Source: Variovorax sp. V213 (GTDB lineage Bacteria; Pseudomonadota; Gammaproteobacteria; Burkholderiales; Burkholderiaceae_C). From it: DNA of 64,000 nt. Numbering within the stretch: the stretch's first letter is position 1; every line of letters starts with the position of its first letter. The notes below the pieces were generated by a model. It searched no databases and had not been told where the DNA came from. It saw nothing but the letters and a program-made list of their open reading frames with translations. The translations under genes were made by a program, and so were the position numbers. Location: assembly GCF_041154455.1 (NCBI RefSeq), contig NZ_AP028665.1, positions 186,001 through 250,000 of the forward strand, given 5' to 3'. Positions 26,914 to 35,769 of this stretch are shown here, in pieces.

Positions 26914-28284
26914 TCAGGCTTCGCCGTCCCGATGCCGGAACTGCGCCGCCGCATGGCGTGCGGGCAGCCGGTCGCCGGCGTCGAACAGCTTGTGGCGCAG
27001 GCTGCCTTCGGCATAGGCGGTCTTGTAGACGCCCCGGTTCTGCAGCTCGGGCACGACCAGGTCGACGAAATCCTCGTAGCTCTCGGGCACCACGGTGCGG
27101 CTCAGGTTGAAGCCGTCGACTCCAGTTTCCTCGATCCACGACTGCAGTTCGTCCGCCACCTGCGCCGCATCGCCGACGATGGCCGGGTAACGCCCGCCGA
27201 GCTCGAACAGTTCCAGCAGCTTGCGGCGCGTCCAACCCTGCTGCTCGGCGGTGCGGGTGGCCGATTCGATGGCATTGGTCTTGCCGTAGTCGATTGGCTC
27301 GTCCAGGTCGTAGCGCGCGTAGTCGATGCCCGTGCTGGCCGAGAAGTGGGCCAGGCCCGCCTCGCGGCTCGCGTAGCGCCGATAGTCCGCATACTTGTCC
27401 CGTGCCTCCTTCGCGCTCGCGCCCGGCACCACCGCGGCACCGACGAACACCTTGACGTCGTCGGGGCGGCGGCCGGCGCGCACCAGTTGCTCGCGCAGCG
27501 CCTGCACGGTCTTGCGCGCCGCATCCTTGCTGGGCGGCGAGATGAAGACGCACTCCGCGTGCCGTGCCGCAAATCGCTGGCCGCGACCGGAACTGCCGGC
27601 CTGGAACAACACCGGCGTGCGCTGCGGCGAGGGCTCGGCCAGGTGGTAGCCCTCGACCTGGTAGTAGCGGCCCTCGTGCCGCACCTTGTGCACCTTGGCC
27701 GGGTCCGCGAAGACACGCGCGGCCTTGTCGCGCCGCACCGCCCCATCCTCCCAGCTTCCCTCCCACAACTTGTAGAGCACTTCCAGGTACTCGTCGGCCC
27801 GGTCATAGCGCTCGTCGTGCGCGATCTGTTCCGCCAGGCCCATGGCGCGCGCGGCGCTGTCGAGGTAGCCGGTGACGACGTTCCAGCCGATGCGCCCACG
27901 CGTGAGATGGTCCAGCGTCGAGAAGCGCCGCGCCAGCAGGTACGGCTGCTCGTAGGTGAGATTGACCGTGACGCCGAAGCCCAGGTGCTGCGTCGCCGCC
28001 GCCATGGCCGATACCAGCAGCAGCGGGTCGTTCACCGGCAGCTGGATCGACTCGCGCAGCGTCACGTCCACGTTGTGCTGGTAGACGTCGTAGACCCCCA
28101 CGATGTCGGCGATGAACAGGCCGTCGAACAGGCCGCGCTCCAGCGTGCGCGCAATGCCGGTCCAGTGTTCGAGGGCGTTGTATTCGACAGAACGGTCGCG
28201 CGGATGGGTCCACAGGCCGTGGTTGATGTGGCCTACGCAATTCATGTTGAACGCGTTGAGCAGGATCTGTTTCTTCTGCGCCAT
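26914..28284 (-). CDS. LLM-class flavin monooxygenase (NtaA/DszA/DmoA family)
   Basis: A 456-aa FMNH2-dependent monooxygenase of the luciferase-like superfamily, NtaA/SnaA/DszA branch. Diagnostic stretches: LNAFNMNCVGHINHGLW at the N-terminus, FIADIVGVYDVYQ, VTLTYEQPYLLARRFSTLD-like substrate loop, RIGWNVVTGYLDSAARAMG, and VLFQAGSSGRGQRFAARHAE. Relatives cleave C-S or C-N bonds in sulfones, dimethyl sulfide or nitrilotriacetate using flavin from a separate reductase. Here MsuE at the head of the same strand could supply it. One base separates its start from the MetQ-like gene, so it is the distal gene of this minus-strand operon. Confidence 0.9.
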   Translation of the reverse strand: MAQKKQILLNAFNMNCVGHINHGLWTHPRDRSVEYNALEHWTGIARTLERGLFDGLFIADIVGVYDVYQHNVDVTLRESIQLPVNDPLLLVSAMAAATQHLGFGVTVNLTYEQPYLLARRFSTLDHLTRGRIGWNVVTGYLDSAARAMGLAEQIAHDERYDRADEYLEVLYKLWEGSWEDGAVRRDKAARVFADPAKVHKVRHEGRYYQVEGYHLAEPSPQRTPVLFQAGSSGRGQRFAARHAECVFISPPSKDAARKTVQALREQLVRAGRRPDDVKVFVGAAVVPGASAKEARDKYADYRRYASREAGLAHFSASTGIDYARYDLDEPIDYGKTNAIESATRTAEQQGWTRRKLLELFELGGRYPAIVGDAAQVADELQSWIEETGVDGFNLSRTVVPESYEDFVDLVVPELQNRGVYKTAYAEGSLRHKLFDAGDRLPARHAAAQFRHRDGEA

Positions 28285-28285
28285 G

Positions 28286-29146
28286 TCAGAACGCGGGCAG
28301 CACGCCGCCGGCGAAGGTCCTGACGATGAAGTCGCGCACCTCGTCGGTCTGGTAGGCCTTGACCAGCTGCTGCACCCAGGGCTGCTCCTTGTCCTGTTCG
28401 CGTACCGCGATCAGGCAGGCATAGGGGCCTTCCTTGTCCTCCACCAGGATGCCGTCGCGCGCCGGATTGAGCCCGGCCTTGTTGGCATAGTCGGCATTGA
28501 CCGCCGAGGCGTCGGTGTCGTCGAGCGTGCGCGGCAGCTGCGCGGCCTCGATCTCGACGAAGCGGAACTTGCGGGGATTCTCGGTGATGTCGCGCGGCGT
28601 GGCGTTGATGCCGGCGATCGGGTCGATGCCGCTCTTGAGCTTGATGGCGCCGGCCTTCTGCAGCAGCAGCAACACCCGGCTTTCGTTCGACGGGTCGTTG
28701 GGAATGGCGATGCTCGCGCCCTCCGGCAGATCCTTGAAGGCCTTGTACTTGCGGGAATAGATCGCGATCGGGCCGATCCAGGTGCGGCCGAAGCCGACGA
28801 TCCTGTAGCCGCGCGAACGCACCTGCGCCGCGAGAAAGGGCCGGTGCTGGAAGCTGTTGGCGTCCAGGTCGCCGGCGTCGAGCGCGGCGTTGGGCCGGCT
28901 GTAGTCGGTGAAGGGCACGATCTGGATCTTGAGGCCGTAGTCGCGCTCGGCCACGCGCTTGACGACCTCGAAGGTCTGCTCGTGCGGTCCGGTCGTGACG
29001 CCGACCTTCAGGACCTTGGCGGTGCCCGGCTGCTCCTTGAGGGCCGCGAAGGCGGGCAGGCCTGCGCCGGCAGCGGCGGCGGCCGAGGCGAGTTGCAGCA
29101 GATGGCGGCGCGACAGTGCGGCCGGAAACAAGGGAAGACGGCTCAA
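28286..29146 (-). CDS. MetQ/NlpA-type substrate-binding protein with a Tat-like signal
   Basis: A 286-aa periplasmic binding protein of the MetQ/NlpA family (KVGVTTGPHEQTFEVVKRVA, LDANSFQHRPFLAAQV, GASIAIPNDPSNESRVLLLLQ). The leader has a twin-arginine motif SRRHLLQLAS followed by an Ala-rich hydrophobic stretch ending LPAFA; no lipobox cysteine is seen, unlike classic MetQ. There is no MetN or MetI gene beside it, so it is an orphan receptor or serves a transporter encoded elsewhere. Its place between SfnB genes and the LLM monooxygenase suggests an organosulfur ligand. Confidence 0.88.
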   Translation of the reverse strand: MSRLPLFPAALSRRHLLQLASAAAAAGAGLPAFAALKEQPGTAKVLKVGVTTGPHEQTFEVVKRVAERDYGLKIQIVPFTDYSRPNAALDAGDLDANSFQHRPFLAAQVRSRGYRIVGFGRTWIGPIAIYSRKYKAFKDLPEGASIAIPNDPSNESRVLLLLQKAGAIKLKSGIDPIAGINATPRDITENPRKFRFVEIEAAQLPRTLDDTDASAVNADYANKAGLNPARDGILVEDKEGPYACLIAVREQDKEQPWVQQLVKAYQTDEVRDFIVRTFAGGVLPAF

Positions 29147-29183
29147 GAGAAACTCCGGGATAAGGGGAAAAAGGACCCGGCGC

Positions 29184-30467
29184 TCACAGCGCGCCGTGCC
29201 GCGGCGGCGGCCGGTCGTTGAGGTGGTAGTTGCCGATGTGGTGGTACTTCCAGCGCACCGGGTCGTGCAGCGTGTGGGTGCGCGCGTTGCGCCAGAAGCG
29301 GTCCAGCCCCAGGCCGTCGAGCGTGGCGCCGGTGCCGGCCAGCTCGAACAGGCGGTTGCCGGCGTCGAGCGAGGCAGTGGTGCTCAACACGCGGGCCTCG
29401 GCCACCGCGACCGAGGCCGCGGCCACGCTGTGCTCGTCGGGGGCGCGCTGGGCCGCCTCGACGAAGCGGGCGGCGCGGCGCAGCAAGGCCTCGGCCGCGC
29501 GCAGGCGCACCGCCACCTCGCCGGTCAGCTGGATCGCGAGCGGGTCCTCGCTGGCGCGTTCCACGCCGGCATCGATCCATGGCCGCGAACGCTCGCGCAC
29601 GAAGGCCAGCGTGGCCTCGAAGGCGCCGCGCCCCAGTCCCAAGTCGATGGCGGCATGCAGCAGCTGCGCGAAGGGGCCGATGGTGGTGGGCCGCTCGAAG
29701 GAGGCCAGGAAGGGGATGACCCAGGCCGGGTCGATCTGCACTCCCTCGAAGCGCACCGAGCCGCTGCCCGTCACGCGCTGGCCGAAGCCGTCCCAGTCGT
29801 CCACGATGCTCACGCCCTCGGCGCGGCGCGGCACGAAGGCGAGCTTGGTCACCTCGCGTTCGCCCTCCTGCGCCACGACCAGCGTGGGAATCCAGTGCGC
29901 GAACAACGCCCCGGTGCAGTAGAACTTCTGCCCGTCGATCTGCAGGCTGCCGCCTTCCTCGTGCAGGCGCGTGCGGCGCTTGAAGTCCTTGTGGCCGATC
30001 TCCGCAAGCGCATTGCCGAAGCGCTCGCCTTCGAGCACGCGGCGGTAGAAGAAGCTTTTCTGCGCGTCGGTGCCGCCGACGCGCAGCACCTCCAGCGCGT
30101 AATAGTGGTTCTGCGGGATCTGGCCGAGCGAGCCGTCGGCGGCCGAGATGATGGCGATCACCTCCGCCAGCGTGCGCGCCGACACGCCGGCGCCGCCATG
30201 CTCGCGCGGCACGGTGATGGCCCAGAGGCCGCTGGCGGTGAACCGCTCCAGCTCGGCCCAGGGCAAGCGCCGCTCGCGGTCGCGCGCCGCGGCGTCGCGG
30301 GCGAAGTCGGCAGCGAGCTCGCGTGCGATTTCCAGCGCCTGGGCATCGTCGCGGATGCGCAGCGGCTTCTGCTTAGGGATGGGCGCGGGCTGTGCCTCGG
30401 CACGGACGGGAGCTCGCCCCGCGGACGCCTCGGACGCGCGATCGGGAAGAAGGGCGGTGAGCGTCAT
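29184..30467 (-). CDS. sfnB: SfnB-family sulfur-acquisition oxidoreductase (second copy)
   Basis: A 427-aa acyl-CoA dehydrogenase-fold enzyme of the SfnB family, linked in pseudomonads to use of dimethylsulfone and other organosulfur compounds. Features: DRERRLPWAELERFTASGL, VPREHGGAGVSARTLAEV, SAADGSLGQIPQNHYY, IDGQKFYCTGALFAHWIP, VTGSGSVRFEGV, and the ending RNARTHTLHDPVRWK. It shares all these blocks with the neighbour 3 bp upstream, so the pair is a tandem duplication that has since diverged. A 40-residue Ala/Pro-rich N-terminus may include residues before the true start. Confidence 0.88.
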   Translation of the reverse strand: MTLTALLPDRASEASAGRAPVRAEAQPAPIPKQKPLRIRDDAQALEIARELAADFARDAAARDRERRLPWAELERFTASGLWAITVPREHGGAGVSARTLAEVIAIISAADGSLGQIPQNHYYALEVLRVGGTDAQKSFFYRRVLEGERFGNALAEIGHKDFKRRTRLHEEGGSLQIDGQKFYCTGALFAHWIPTLVVAQEGEREVTKLAFVPRRAEGVSIVDDWDGFGQRVTGSGSVRFEGVQIDPAWVIPFLASFERPTTIGPFAQLLHAAIDLGLGRGAFEATLAFVRERSRPWIDAGVERASEDPLAIQLTGEVAVRLRAAEALLRRAARFVEAAQRAPDEHSVAAASVAVAEARVLSTTASLDAGNRLFELAGTGATLDGLGLDRFWRNARTHTLHDPVRWKYHHIGNYHLNDRPPPRHGAL

Positions 30468-30470
30468 TCG

Positions 30471-31697
30471 TCAGTTCCAGGAATGCCGCGGCGGCGGCAC
30501 GTGGTTGAGCAGGTAGTTGCCGATCAGGTGCGCCTTCCAGCGCACCGGGTCATGCAGGGTGTGCGTGCGGGCGTTGCGCCAGTGCCGGCCCAGGTTGTGG
30601 ACGTCCCGCGTGGCCGAGGAGCCGGCGAGTTCGAACAGCTTCTCGGTGGCATCGAGCGCGATGCGCGTGGTCAGCACCTTGGCTTCGGCCACGGCGACCG
30701 AGGCGCGCGCGCTCGATTCGGCGGTCACGGGCTGTGCCGCCACGGCATCGAGCGTGCGACCGCTTTCCAGCAACACCTCGTGCGCAGCATGCAGGTCCAC
30801 CTCGAGGCGGCCCACGTCCTGGACGATGTAGGGATCGTCCGCGGCGCGGGCCACACCGGAATCGGTCCAGGGCCGCGCGTGCTCGCGCACGAAGGCGATC
30901 GCCTCGGCCAGTGCGGCCTGCGCGATGCCCTGGTCGATGGCCGCCTGCAGGAGCTGCGAGCCCGGGCCGAAGAGGCCTGGCCGGTCCGCCAGCTGCCACA
31001 GCGGCAACACGTCCGCCTCGTCGACCGGCACGGCCTCGAAGCGCACCGTGCCGCTGGCGGTGGTGCGCTGGCCGAAGGAGGACCAGTCGTCGATCACGGT
31101 GAGCCCCGGCGCATCGCGCGGCACCCACACCTGCACGGCGCGGCCCTGGTCGTCGAGCGCGCGCGCCGGCACGCGATGGGCGAAGAGCGCGCCGGTCGAG
31201 TAGAAGCGCTCGCCGTCGAGGCGCAGGCCCTGGGGCGTGCGGCGCAGCCGTGTCCCGCCCTCCACGACGGTCTTCGATCGCCGCTCCGGCCCGGCATTGC
31301 CGAGGCGCCCGCCCGCGAGCACCTCGGCGTAGAAGCGGGTCTTCTGCGCCTCGCTGCCGATCTCGCGGAGCACGCCCAGCACACCGAAGTGGTTCTGCGG
31401 GATCTGGCCGAGCGAGCCGTCGGCGGCCGACAGGATCACGAAGATCTCGGCCAGCGTGGCGTAGGACACATCGGCGCCGCCATGCTCGCGCGGCACGGTG
31501 ATGCCGCCGAGCCCGCTCTCGGACCAGCGGTCGAGCTCCTCCCAGGGCAGACGGCGTTCGCGGTCGCGCTGCGAGGCGCCCGCTGCGAACTCGGCCGCGA
31601 GCCGGTGCGCGGCCGCCAGCGCTTCGGGGTCGCTTTGAATGCGGTGCACGCGCGGCAGCCGCAGGGGCGAGAAAGTTGGGGAATGGGCTGAAGACAT
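30471..31697 (-). CDS. sfnB: SfnB-family sulfur-acquisition oxidoreductase (first copy)
   Basis: A 408-aa paralogue of the next gene, same block order: DRERRLPWEELDRWSESGL, VPREHGGADVSYATLAEI, SAADGSLGQIPQNHFG, LDGERFYSTGALFAHRVP, TTASGTVRFEAV, RNARTHTLHDPVRWK. The region after the third block (GNAGPERRSKTVVEGG) departs from the copy's GNALAEIGHKDFKR, so substrate or partner may differ. I chose the ATG at 31697 rather than an in-frame GTG-type start 13 codons earlier. It is 81 bp downstream of msuE in the same direction. Confidence 0.88.
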   Translation of the reverse strand: MSSAHSPTFSPLRLPRVHRIQSDPEALAAAHRLAAEFAAGASQRDRERRLPWEELDRWSESGLGGITVPREHGGADVSYATLAEIFVILSAADGSLGQIPQNHFGVLGVLREIGSEAQKTRFYAEVLAGGRLGNAGPERRSKTVVEGGTRLRRTPQGLRLDGERFYSTGALFAHRVPARALDDQGRAVQVWVPRDAPGLTVIDDWSSFGQRTTASGTVRFEAVPVDEADVLPLWQLADRPGLFGPGSQLLQAAIDQGIAQAALAEAIAFVREHARPWTDSGVARAADDPYIVQDVGRLEVDLHAAHEVLLESGRTLDAVAAQPVTAESSARASVAVAEAKVLTTRIALDATEKLFELAGSSATRDVHNLGRHWRNARTHTLHDPVRWKAHLIGNYLLNHVPPPRHSWN

Positions 31698-31778
31698 GAG
31701 AGTGCTGTATCCAAGGCCGCGCAGTTCCGGCAGCACGAGCCGCGAAGGCCCGAGTTCCCGTGCCCGACCACGGGTCGA

Positions 31779-32357
31779 TCAGGCCAGGGCGAGCGAAGGC
31801 ACCACCGCAGGCGCGTGGGCACGTTGCCGCAGCACCGGCAACGCACGTTCGATCGCGAGTGCGATACGCGCACGCAGCGCCTCGCCGCTCACGCGGTAGT
31901 TCTCGAACTCCTTGTCCGTCGCGTAGACACCGACCGGCAGGGTATGCGCCTGGAAAAAGCTGAACAGCGGGCGCAGCTGGTGATCGATCGCCAGCGCGTG
32001 GCGGTCGCTGCCTCCGGTGGCCGCAAGGAGCACCGGCACGTCGATCAGCGATTCGTGATGAACGAAGTCGAAGAAATGCTTGAAGAGCCCGGTGTACGAC
32101 CCGCGATAGATCGGGCTCGCCACCAGCAGCAGGTCGGCCGATTCCACGTCTCTGAGCGCCTGCTCGACCTCGACCGGAAGCTGGCCGCGCTGCAGCACGC
32201 CGCCGAACTTCGGCACCAGCTGGCCGAGTTCGATCAGGCGCGTCTCGGCGGGCCGGGCCACGGTCAGGCCGTCCAGCAGTTCCTCGACCAGCGCGAGCGT
32301 GCGCGAGGGACGCTGCAGGCCACCGGAGACAGCGACGATCTTGAATTTTTGAGTCAT
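31779..32357 (-). CDS. msuE: NADPH-dependent FMN reductase (MsuE type)
   Basis: A 192-aa flavodoxin-fold reductase that supplies FMNH2 to two-component monooxygenases. Motifs: KIVAVSGGLQRPSRTLALVE (phosphate loop), LLLVASPIYRGSYTGLFKHFFDF (flavin contact) and LLAATGGSDRHALAIDHQLR. Length and motifs match MsuE/SsuE. Translation from ATG 32357 fits the family start; an upstream in-frame extension does not. No Shine-Dalgarno is visible ahead of it. As the first gene of the minus-strand set it probably feeds the SfnB-like and LLM enzymes downstream. Confidence 0.9.
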   Translation of the reverse strand: MTQKFKIVAVSGGLQRPSRTLALVEELLDGLTVARPAETRLIELGQLVPKFGGVLQRGQLPVEVEQALRDVESADLLLVASPIYRGSYTGLFKHFFDFVHHESLIDVPVLLAATGGSDRHALAIDHQLRPLFSFFQAHTLPVGVYATDKEFENYRVSGEALRARIALAIERALPVLRQRAHAPAVVPSLALA

Positions 32358-33039
32358 GGTGAAGAGAAGAAAAAAAAGCCAGACCACGAATGTGCCGCCC
32401 GCGCAGGCCTTTTCATGCACGGCTTCTAGAAGCATTTCAGTTATGGATATGCGGATTCCGGGCTTGGCACCCATGCCGAGCGGACCGGTTCGAAGGTCCC
32501 GTTTCCAGTTCAAGTTCTTCGAACGAGCTGCACCTCGCTACGAATGAGGCGCCAAGGTCAACGCCGCAGCAACGCGCAGCCGGCGCCTGGCCCTGACCGG
32601 GACATAACCATGGGGGGCGCGCCGCGCCACCTCGTGCGGCGAGACTGGTGCAATGCCCCAGGCCGCGGCAGTCAATGCGAGGACATGGCGGGCCTGTGTC
32701 GCTGGAGAAACATGGAAGGTGCAGACTGTTGCCATTGGTGGCTCCGGATGAACGCTTCGGCGATTCTGCGGAGCTGCCCCGCGTTTTCCAACGACGGATT
32801 GCGAGTTTCTTGATGCGGAAATCTCCCTTGCCGCCGCATTGCTCCGGTCACGACCTGCCCACGACCATCCCAAGGCGCACGGTGCGTGATCCACTGGCTG
32901 CGATCACCGAGACGCGGCCATGCGAGGCCCCTTTTGCGCATAAGCATGCGCGGTTTTCTTCGTTGATGGCGCAACCAGGGCTTCCTAGGATCGGCGCTTC
33001 GCAACCAGCCCCACCGCTCCCGTGCCGGAGCGCGCCGTC
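32358..33039. promoter_or_regulatory. Divergent regulatory region between msuE and the second importer operon
   Basis: This 682-bp gap separates two divergent sulfur operons. A perfect 12-bp palindrome GCTTCTAGAAGC (32422-32433) lies 65 bp before msuE. Near the + strand operon, an inverted repeat GCGCAT/ATGCGC with a 4-base loop (32936-32951) overlaps a TAAGCA...TTTTCTT...TAGGAT layout (32941-32991) like that at 20279. Open frames in between have poor coding character and no family match. The repeats are seen directly; their regulators (CysB-type or SfnR-type) are inferred. Confidence 0.45.
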
Positions 33040-34119
33040 ATGCCCATCGAGACGCCCTCCTCTTCCCCTGCCAGCGCCCCGCCTTCGAGGCGCCTGGCGC
33101 TCAAGACCCTCGCCTCCCTCGCATCCGTCAGCGCCATCGGCGGCCTGGCGCTCGCGGGCTGCTCGCGCGAGGACGGCGGCCGGGCCGCTGCGGCCAGCGG
33201 CCCGGCCGTGGTGAAGAAGACCGGCGACAAGGTGGCGTTCAAGTACCCGAACAATCCGTCGTTCGACCTGATCTACCTGGCCGACGAGCTCGGCTACTTC
33301 GAGGGCGGCAACACCCGCCCCGAATACGTCGGCAAGATTGCCGCGCCGCAGATCATTCCGCTCGTGGGCACGGGCGAGATCGACTTCGGCAGCCGCATGG
33401 TCCCGCTGGTGATCTCGGCCATCGCGTCGGGCGCAGACCTCAAGGTGGTGGCTGCGGGCGGCAAGACGCTGCAGGAGGCACCGCACATGAAGTACTTCGT
33501 CCGCAAGGATTCGGGCATCCGCCAGCCCAAGGACCTCGAGGGCAAGACCATCGGCTTCAACAGCTTCGGCGCCTGCGCCGAGTTCGTGACCAAGAAGTAC
33601 CTGCGCCAGCACGGCGTGGACGTGGCGAAGATCAACTTCGTCGTCATTCCCGACGAGCAGGCCGAGCAGACCCTGGTGACCGGCAACACCGACCTCGCGA
33701 TCATCCATGCGCCCTTCTCGGGCAGAGCCGACAACGCCGAGTCGCTGGTGCGGCTGTGGAGCGACTACGACCTCGACGGCGGCCTGGGCGGCATGGCGCC
33801 GTACAGCGCGCACGGCCAGTTCATCCGCCAGCACCCCGAGGCGGTGCGCGACGTGGTCGCGGCGCTCGCCAAGGCCGGCAACTGGGTCAACGCCAACACC
33901 GAGGACGCCCGCAAGCTGGTGGCCAAGCGCATCAACATGGACCTGAAGAACGTCGACCGCTACGCGTATGTCGACGACCTGGTGGTGACCGAGCCGCCGA
34001 TCCAGTACTACATCGACATCCTGCAGTCCGAAGGCAAGCTCGCCGCTGGCAAGGTCGCGGTGAAGGACGTCTACACCAACGAGTTCAACCCCTTTGCGCA
34101 GCAGGCCGCGAAGTCTTGA
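33040..34119 (+). CDS. Sulfonate/nitrate-type binding lipoprotein (SsuA-like)
   Basis: A 359-aa receptor with a twin-arginine-like stretch PSRRLALKTLAS and a lipobox LALAGC, so it is probably exported and lipid-anchored. The mature part is SsuA/TauA-like: KYPNNPSFDLIYLADELGYF, GTGEIDFGSRMVPLVISAIASG, LEGKTIGFNSFGACAEF, NTDLAIIHAPFSG. I chose ATG 33040 over a GTG six codons earlier. The ATPase, permease and a second binding-type protein follow in one direction. The ligand is unknown; an organosulfur compound fits the surroundings. Confidence 0.88.
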   Translation: MPIETPSSSPASAPPSRRLALKTLASLASVSAIGGLALAGCSREDGGRAAAASGPAVVKKTGDKVAFKYPNNPSFDLIYLADELGYFEGGNTRPEYVGKIAAPQIIPLVGTGEIDFGSRMVPLVISAIASGADLKVVAAGGKTLQEAPHMKYFVRKDSGIRQPKDLEGKTIGFNSFGACAEFVTKKYLRQHGVDVAKINFVVIPDEQAEQTLVTGNTDLAIIHAPFSGRADNAESLVRLWSDYDLDGGLGGMAPYSAHGQFIRQHPEAVRDVVAALAKAGNWVNANTEDARKLVAKRINMDLKNVDRYAYVDDLVVTEPPIQYYIDILQSEGKLAAGKVAVKDVYTNEFNPFAQQAAKS

Positions 34120-34135
34120 CCCCAATGCCTGCCAT

Positions 34136-34945
34136 ATGAGCTTGAAGATCTCGGCCCGCGAAGTGCGGATGGACTATGCGGCGCGCGGCGCGAGCGAGCG
34201 CGTGCGCGTCCTCGAAGGCTTCGACCTCGACGTGCGCGACGGCGAATTCCTCTCGGTGCTCGGCCCGTCGGGCTGCGGCAAGTCGACCTTCCTCGGCATC
34301 CTGGCCGGACTGACGGAACGCACCGGCGGGCGCATCGCCATCAACGGCCAGCCGCTGGCGGGCATCAACCGCAACCAGGGCGTCGTGTTCCAGGGCTATG
34401 CGCTGTTTCCGTGGCTCTCGGTGCTCGACAACATCGCGGTCGGGCTGGAGATACGCGGCATCGGCAAAGCCGAGCGCCGTCGCACCGCGCACGAATACCT
34501 CGAACTGGTGGGCCTGCATGGTTTCGCAGACCGCTATCCGCACGAGATCTCGGGCGGCATGAAGCAGCGCGTGGCCATCGCACGCTCGCTCGCCTACAAG
34601 CCCGACGTGCTGCTGATGGACGAGCCCTTCGCCGCACTCGATGCGCAGACGCGCGAGATCCTGCAGGGCGAGCTGCTGCGCATCTGGGAGCAATACCGCA
34701 AGACCATCGTCTTCATCACGCACAGCCTGGAGGAAGCGGTGTACCTCTCCGACCGCGTGGCGGTGATGACGCAGCGGCCCGGCCGCATCAAGGACATCAT
34801 CGACATTCCGCTCGCGCGCCCGCGCTCGGCGGAACTTCGTCACTCGACCGAGTTCGCCGCGCTGCGCCAACGCGCGTGGGAGGTGCTGAAGGACGAAGTG
34901 CAGATCGGCTTGCGGCCCAGTTCGCTGGAAGGGGTGGTGTCATGA
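34136..34945 (+). CDS. ABC transporter ATPase (SsuB/TauB type)
   Basis: A 269-aa import ATPase: Walker A GPSGCGKSTFLG, Q-loop VFQGYALFPW, signature ISGGMKQR, Walker B VLLMDEPFAALDAQ, switch ITHSLEEA. I placed the start at ATG 34136, 16 bp after the lipoprotein gene, since the longer frame reads through non-family sequence. Its stop overlaps the permease start as ATGA. Confidence 0.92.
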   Translation: MSLKISAREVRMDYAARGASERVRVLEGFDLDVRDGEFLSVLGPSGCGKSTFLGILAGLTERTGGRIAINGQPLAGINRNQGVVFQGYALFPWLSVLDNIAVGLEIRGIGKAERRRTAHEYLELVGLHGFADRYPHEISGGMKQRVAIARSLAYKPDVLLMDEPFAALDAQTREILQGELLRIWEQYRKTIVFITHSLEEAVYLSDRVAVMTQRPGRIKDIIDIPLARPRSAELRHSTEFAALRQRAWEVLKDEVQIGLRPSSLEGVVS

Positions 34946-35769
34946 GCGCCGTGCTCGATGCGCCGGTGGTTCGCACGCCCGGTCGATTCTTCAAGTTTGC
35001 GCGCAGCTTTGCCCGCGTGGCCGAGCGCGGCATCGGCATCGCGATCTTCCTGGCGCTCTGGGAGGCGTTGCCGCGCCTGGGCGTCGTGAGCGATGCCTAC
35101 CTGAGCCCGCCGTCGGCCGTGGTCGCGAGCATCGTCCAGCTCGTCGAGACCGGCCAGCTCTGGAAACACCTGGCGGCAAGCCTGCAGCGCTCGCTGTGGG
35201 GCCTGCTGCTCGCGGGCTTCTCGGGCGTGCTGCTGGGCCTCTTGATCGGCAGCTCCAAGCGGCTGGCAGCCATCGTCGATCCGGTGCTGCAGCTCTTTCG
35301 GCAGACCTCGGCCTTCGCGCTGTTCCCGGTGTTCATCCTGTTCCTGGGCATCGGCGAACTGTCGAAAGTGGCGATCATCTTCTGGGCTTCGTTCTGGCCG
35401 GTGCTGCTGAGCACGGTGAGCGGCGTGAAGCAGGTCGACCGGCTGCTCGTCAACTCGGCGCTGTCGATGGGCGCCTCGCCGCGCTTCGTCTTCTTCAAGG
35501 TGGTGCTGCCGGCGTCGCTGCCGTCGATCTTCACCGGCGTGCGGCTGGCGGGTGCCTACAGCATCACGGCGCTGGTGGCGGCCGAGATGATCGGTGCGCA
35601 TTCCGGGCTGGGCTTTCTCACGCTCAACTCGCAGGAGACCTTCCAGATCCCGACGATGTATGCCGGCATCCTGCTGTTGGCCGTGCTCGGGCTGCTGCTC
35701 AACTACCTTCTGGCCTTGCTGGAGCGGCGACTGCTGCGCTGGCGCAAGGGGCTGAGCCTCGATGACTGA
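34942..35769 (+). CDS. ABC transporter permease (SsuC type)
   Basis: A 275-aa membrane subunit with about six helices: AIFLALWEALPRLG (helix 1), LLLAGFSGVLLGLLIG, FALFPVFILFLGIGELSKVAI, and EAA-type loop LLVNSALSMGASPRFVFFKVVLPASLPSIFTG. It overlaps the ATPase by four bases and the following gene by eight. Confidence 0.92.
   Translation: MSAVLDAPVVRTPGRFFKFARSFARVAERGIGIAIFLALWEALPRLGVVSDAYLSPPSAVVASIVQLVETGQLWKHLAASLQRSLWGLLLAGFSGVLLGLLIGSSKRLAAIVDPVLQLFRQTSAFALFPVFILFLGIGELSKVAIIFWASFWPVLLSTVSGVKQVDRLLVNSALSMGASPRFVFFKVVLPASLPSIFTGVRLAGAYSITALVAAEMIGAHSGLGFLTLNSQETFQIPTMYAGILLLAVLGLLLNYLLALLERRLLRWRKGLSLDD

Noticed and set aside
28959..31691. A 910-codon plus-strand frame opposite the two SfnB genes
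   Set aside because: Composition is typical antisense shadow of GC-rich coding DNA, and it conflicts with two well-supported genes.
32538..32894. A 118-codon minus-strand frame in the msuE/importer gap
   Set aside because: No family similarity, no ribosome site and irregular codon bias; the interval is better read as regulatory DNA.
32936..32985. Sigma-54 promoter (TGGC at 32967 with GC 10 bases on)
   Set aside because: Spacing fits -24/-12, but the -12 element lacks the TTGC core and the parallel site at 20301 does not match, so sigma-54 use is not supported.
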